Source: Dioscorea cayenensis subsp. rotundata (lineage: Eukaryota; Streptophyta; Magnoliopsida; Dioscoreales; Dioscoreaceae). Taken from it: DNA of 64,000 bases. Both the position numbers and the translations under genes were made by a program. Below are positions 60,481 through 64,000 of this stretch, in pieces (position 1 is the stretch's first letter; each line of letters starts with the position of its first letter). The stretch is from assembly GCF_009730915.1 (NCBI RefSeq), contig NC_052477.1:3746611-3810610 (forward strand), read 5' to 3'. Under the pieces are notes generated by a model. That model was not told the DNA's origin, ran no database searches, and saw only the letters and a list, made by a program, of their open reading frames with translations.

Positions 60481-61234
60481 TTTTCTGAGATTCGTTGCAA
60501 AATCTTTGAAGAAGAAATATTTATTAGGGGCCAACCGACGGATGGATGCTATTGCTCCCGGAACCACTTGCTCGAAGGCGGGATGAGAGGCGGCCTCTGT
60601 CGTGCTGGCGCTCGGCCTTGATTCTCCTACTTCGACCCACCACACACACGCATTCCCTCGGCGTTGGAGAAGCCCTCCCCACCCCGCGGATTGTAACAAC
60701 CCCCTACCACGACAGTAGCGGTCCCCGATTGTGGCAGCCCTCCGGCAGTGGCGACCCCGAACATTAGCGAAGATGTCACGCAACTCTTATGCAGGGCGTG
60801 CCGAATATTGACGATCGAAGTTTCCTCGGCTGTCGCTCGTGTTGAGGCATCGGAAGGGACGTTCACAATGGACTGCGCATCCCTCAAAGAATCAGCACCC
60901 GGGACGAACGAGGCGTCGAAATTTGACGACGACGACATCATCGGGAAGGTCATTCCAAGACGGCCACATTCGAAGAGACTTGCGAAAAAGAGGAGAATAA
61001 TATTGCTTCTGTCTCCATCGCCGGCTGACGATGAAACAATAGCAACACCATCGGCCGGGCGATGTTGTTCTCGAGTCATCGCCGTTGATGACATAGCCAT
61101 GAGCGAGTGGAGGACATCGTAGATGATGTGGCCGTTACCGCGGTTGAGAAGATCGTTTACTCTCTTCTTAATGAATCGATGGACCGGTGGGAACATTGCC
61201 GAGATAGCGGCGTCAGATGGACACAATCCTGCGG

Positions 61235-61500
61235 ATCAAGAACAAGCTAAGGGTGTGTCTCCCAATGATCTTTGTCGTCGTGGCTACGGTTGAGAAGATC
61301 GTTGAATGCATTGCTGTGGCCGTGGCCGTGGCCGACAGATCGCTGTCGAGCGGGGACACAATCCCACCACAACTAGAACCATGTAAGGATGTGTCTGCGC
61401 GGTTGATGTTGTCGCCGTCGATCCCAGCATCGAGAGCGGACACAATCCCACAACAAGAACAACCATGTAAGGATGTGTGCGTAGTTGATCTTTGTCGCAC
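61235..61500 (+). repeat. Tandem peptide-coding repeat in the Ulp1 gene (MULE C)
   Basis: The plus-strand frame 61217-61540 reads SGDTIPPQLEPCKDVSA and, about 84 bases later, RADTIPQQEQPCKDVCVVDL. A more diverged copy lies near 61205-61275 (DTI..., AKGVS, DDLCR in other frames). The unit is about 26-28 residues, ending in a VDLCR-like core. Confidence 0.75.
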
Positions 61501-63049
61501 GTCGTCATCGCGATCGAAGGAAGATGTTCTTTGGTCTTGAATCCGAGTGAAGGTACAATGGCGGTGCCCATGAAGACCCCGGCTCGAGCAACGAGAGGAG
61601 ATGATCAAGGCCAATCAACAATGGGACGAGCTGACTCGAAAAGCTTTTTATTCCCAAAAATGGGTTGCTCTGTCTCGTCTTAAGAAATACTGAGCATGAG
61701 TTGATGAGGATCTTCACAACTACTCCATGGACGGGTAAGTCTAAAAGTTTTTATGATAGTGTTTAAAGTTTTTATTATAGTGTTTAACGATTTTTCTAAT
61801 AGTGTTTAATGTCTTTATGTTATCATTTAATTTGTCTACTAACGTTTAATTATATATAATATCATTTAACAATTGATAATATCATTTAAATATTTACTGA
61901 TATGGTCTTATTATATCACGTTATCGTTTAACCTCAGCGATATCGTGTGGAAGAATGATCATTTGTCGCCTTTCAAGGGACAAATTATCTACTGCTGCTT
62001 GAGGAGAAGGAGATGGTCGCGAGATGATGTGATGAGCAGCTTTTCGTATGTCATAATACAAAAGTTCTTTGAGCGAAAGAGCCATATCCTCACAAGCAGC
62101 GCCTCCATCACTCGAGACCGCTTCTTATCTGTTTATGTCAGCAGACGACGCATGAAACAATTATGGCTATGGTCGGGGATGTTGTCGTAACTCCGCATAA
62201 GTTCAAATTGTCCATCCTCCCGATAATCATGAATGACCACTTCCGTATAGATCGTCACTCGAGCAATGATAAACAAGAATACAGGCATTATTCTTCATGT
62301 CCAGGGTACGATAAAGGCGCGTTGGACATGGTAAGTTCTTTAATTATGTCCGATTAATAGTGTTTGGTATTTAATCGGTATTCTAATCTCAACTTGCATA
62401 TCTCGGCGAGTGGAATCTATTCGACAATTATGTCGATATGGAGTTCGGCGAGTCGACCATGACAAAGTACCACTCGTGCCGCGACATGGAAACCCCGCCA
62501 AAAACAAGGAAGCGTCGATTATGCCGTCTCGTCATGCGGTTTATCGAGCAATTACTTTGGGGTGAGAAGTTACGGCTATCGCAGACGGGGCGTTCCCTTA
62601 CCTCGGATTAAGGTATGTTACCGCGCATACTTAAGGAGGGAGGCGGTCAGGCGTCCATGAGAAAAGGGGGTCGTCACAAGCGGGTTAAATTTTGTTTTTG
62701 AAGAACATGTCTTGTATATCTCAATGTCAATTTTGTTTCGAATGTAAACCTGGACATTCAATTCATTGTTTTGGTTTCGGAAGAACATGACTTGTATATC
62801 TCAAATGTAAATTTTGTTTGTTTTCAATTGTAAAAGCGGGTTAAATTCTATTCGAGTTTCATTTCATTGTTTAATTTACGTTGTAATTGTGTACATTTCC
62901 GTTTTCATTGTTTAAATATACCATATATCGTTTAAACATCGAGTTTGAAATATTTCAAATTACAGATGTATCCGTTTAAAAATAACACTGTCTACATTTA
63001 AATAAATGCATTCATTGTAAAAGAGTAAGAGTTTAAAATTTGGAAAGTT

Positions 63050-64000
63050 GCCCATCGATACACAATGTTTCCACATCAGTCGATTGGCTTATTTACAATA
63101 CCTAGTCGGCTGACAGTTTCATTGCGAAGATCTATGATTGTGACGGATCCATGGCGTGGTGCGATGTAACTCGCGGACATCAACGCTGCGACTCGATCCT
63201 CTTTCGTCCAAGCCGATCGGCTGCCTTCTCATCGCGGCGGTCCCAGATGAAGCTCACGATTTCCGTCTGAAGGCACGTCAGTCGTCGGGTATGGGGAATA
63301 TAGCTTTCTTATCGCCGAGTTTGTAATTGTTGACGGTGAAGTACCCGCTAATAAATCGATGGGACGTTGGTGTGCATGCGATTATTAGCGAGCGTAAGCG
63401 TGTTCAAGGGATACCATAAACTTGCCACCTTGCCGACATGAACAAGTTCGATGGCGAGATCTGCGAGTCTTTGCGATCGGGTCGATCGCTCGTAGCGATC
63501 GTCGACCTGACGACCAACACGAAGATTTCGGCTATCCTCAACAATGATCTCTACCTTGATGTATGTGCGGGCATAAGTAGGTCTCTCCATTTGTTACGCT
63601 TAATCACGCCTGGTTACATAAAATGCGCATCAACTTGAACCTGACAAATAAGGTTAAACAAAGATAGTGATGGTTAAATAATTCGTAAACATGTTTAAAC
63701 ATTTTTGTAAATATTTAAACGAAAGGATTAATATTTAAAGTCAGACAAGTGTAATTAAACAAAGATTGAGAATGTTTAAAGGATAACACTAAATGTTAAG
63801 TGTAAATCAACATTTGCAAACCTTATGGAGTCGACCATTTTCGTCACCGGTAAATGACGAGCTTCCTTGATCCAAGCATTGAACGACTCCACGACATTTG
63901 AATACATCTCACCCCAACGATCACCTCTGAACAGATAATTCGACCAATGTGCCATATCCGATTTATTAATCAACCAGTGATGAGCTTCGGGTAATGTGGC
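63050..64000 (-). pseudogene. mudrA-type transposase 3' half (MULE C, partial)
   Basis: From the window edge on the minus strand: MINKSDMAHWSNYLFRGDRW then GEMYSNVVESFNAWIKEARH and LPVTKMVDSIR (63825-63973), the C-terminal part of the MULE transposase domain, ending at a splice donor. After a GTTTAA-rich intron (63600-63820) the next exon reads EIIVEDSRNLRVGRQVDDRY, then in shifted frames CSCRQ and WQVYGIP with a following His (a SWIM zinc finger, about 63395-63450), FIDxYFTVDNYK, an AT-hook-like GRPRTKRIESQ-type stretch, and a HNRRSC-like zinc knuckle near 63130. SWIM and knuckle domains are usual in mudrA proteins. The catalytic N-terminal half lies outside the window. Confidence 0.8.

Larger units (their letters stand above)
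59440..62660 (+). pseudogene. DUF1985-like / Ulp1 (C48) protease gene of MULE C
   Basis: 59486-59680 gives the clean N-terminal block VELKDNMTPRHWDIIRRTPF, AAFTELEAIYQERALLDSLL and QRYDGRTNKF. RPQDVALVL then follows in shifted frame, with EEENPVAFERRYLSKTYERQ (59745-59810). The inferred intron 60252-60480 carries a GTTTAA array. Then come a Pro/Thr linker, SEDVTQLLCRACRILTIEVS (from 60766), an acidic DDDDI, the basic PRRPHSKRLAKKRRI (60955-61000, nuclear-localisation-like), and the peptide repeats. The C48 domain has LPIIMNDHFRI (putative His about 62233), QEYRHYSSCPGYDKGALDM and, after an intron from 62332, GSVDYAV. The position of the catalytic Cys reads TAT (Tyr, 62520-62522), and the standard Asp position reads Ser, so protease activity is doubtful. 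Confidence 0.7.
58508..64000 (+). mobile_element. MULE C: Ulp1-carrying Mutator-like element (cut by window end)
   Basis: The left end from about 58508 (AAATTGGCAAAAAAACCCTC) aligns with the left ends of MULE A and B through AAACTCTATGTTTTTCAAAC and ATGCCCTTGCATGG. The Ulp1 gene on plus and the mudrA-type gene on minus are in the same order and orientation as in A. The right end and target duplication lie beyond 64000. Frames are somewhat better preserved than in A. Confidence 0.85.

Noticed and set aside
1..64000. CRISPR arrays, bacterial operons, rRNA or complete tRNA genes
   Set aside because: The sequence is plant nuclear. No regularly spaced direct repeats with unique spacers of CRISPR type and no rRNA or full tRNA cloverleaf were found; only tRNA-like A/B-box patches at about 30800 and 48320.

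Overview
The window is nuclear DNA of a flowering plant. Support comes from plant-only protein families (a CYP72-clan P450, a DMP/DUF679 membrane protein, a FAF-like protein), GT-AG introns, many (AT)n and (AAT)n microsatellites, and several plant transposon types. The FAF-like gene and the first exon of the P450 are strongly GC-rich inside a very AT-rich background. That fits a monocot better than a eudicot, but this is inference. The sequence contains one 1000-N scaffold gap and many single-base indels at short homopolymers, as in an under-polished long-read assembly. Many apparent frameshifts may therefore be technical.

Layout. 1-9.5 kb: AT-rich DNA, then a very large inverted repeat (two arms of about 2.86 kb, 1.4 kb apart) carrying an RPA70-like single-strand DNA-binding gene on the minus strand and a broken inverted copy of its 5' half. 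9515-10514: gap. 10.5-13.7 kb: possible endogenous pararetrovirus-like debris, interrupted by a 458-bp terminal-inverted-repeat element. 15.1-15.4 kb: a small conserved plant gene. 16.5-25.9 kb: a 9.35-kb Mutator-like element (MULE A) with a perfect 9-bp target duplication. 26.4-29.8 kb: a four-exon cytochrome P450. 30.5-31.8 kb: a DMP gene with one intron. 36.4-37.9 kb: a solo LTR. 41.3-45.6 kb: MULE B, an internally deleted relative with its own 9-bp target duplication. 46.8-47.5 kb: a FAF-like gene. 49.3-49.9 kb: a LINE remnant. 52.3-54.0 kb: a four-exon DNase I-like gene on the minus strand. 57.2-58.3 kb: a Harbinger-type MITE and a remnant of a different MuDR transposase. 58.5 kb to the end: MULE C, cut off by the window edge.

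The most interesting content is the MULE family. All three copies lie in the same orientation. A and C hold two convergent genes: on the plus strand a DUF1985-like/Ulp1 (C48) cysteine protease gene, and on the minus strand a mudrA-type transposase. This matches the Ulp1-carrying (Kaonashi-like) MULEs of plants and has the same convergent layout as maize MuDR. Introns of both genes carry dense arrays of GTTTAA, oriented with transcription. Element A also contains a duplicated transposase 5' end and a long foldback that is not seen in B. The host genes (P450, DMP, FAF-like, DNase I-like) are unrelated single genes separated by AT-rich intergenic DNA, with no sign of a cluster.
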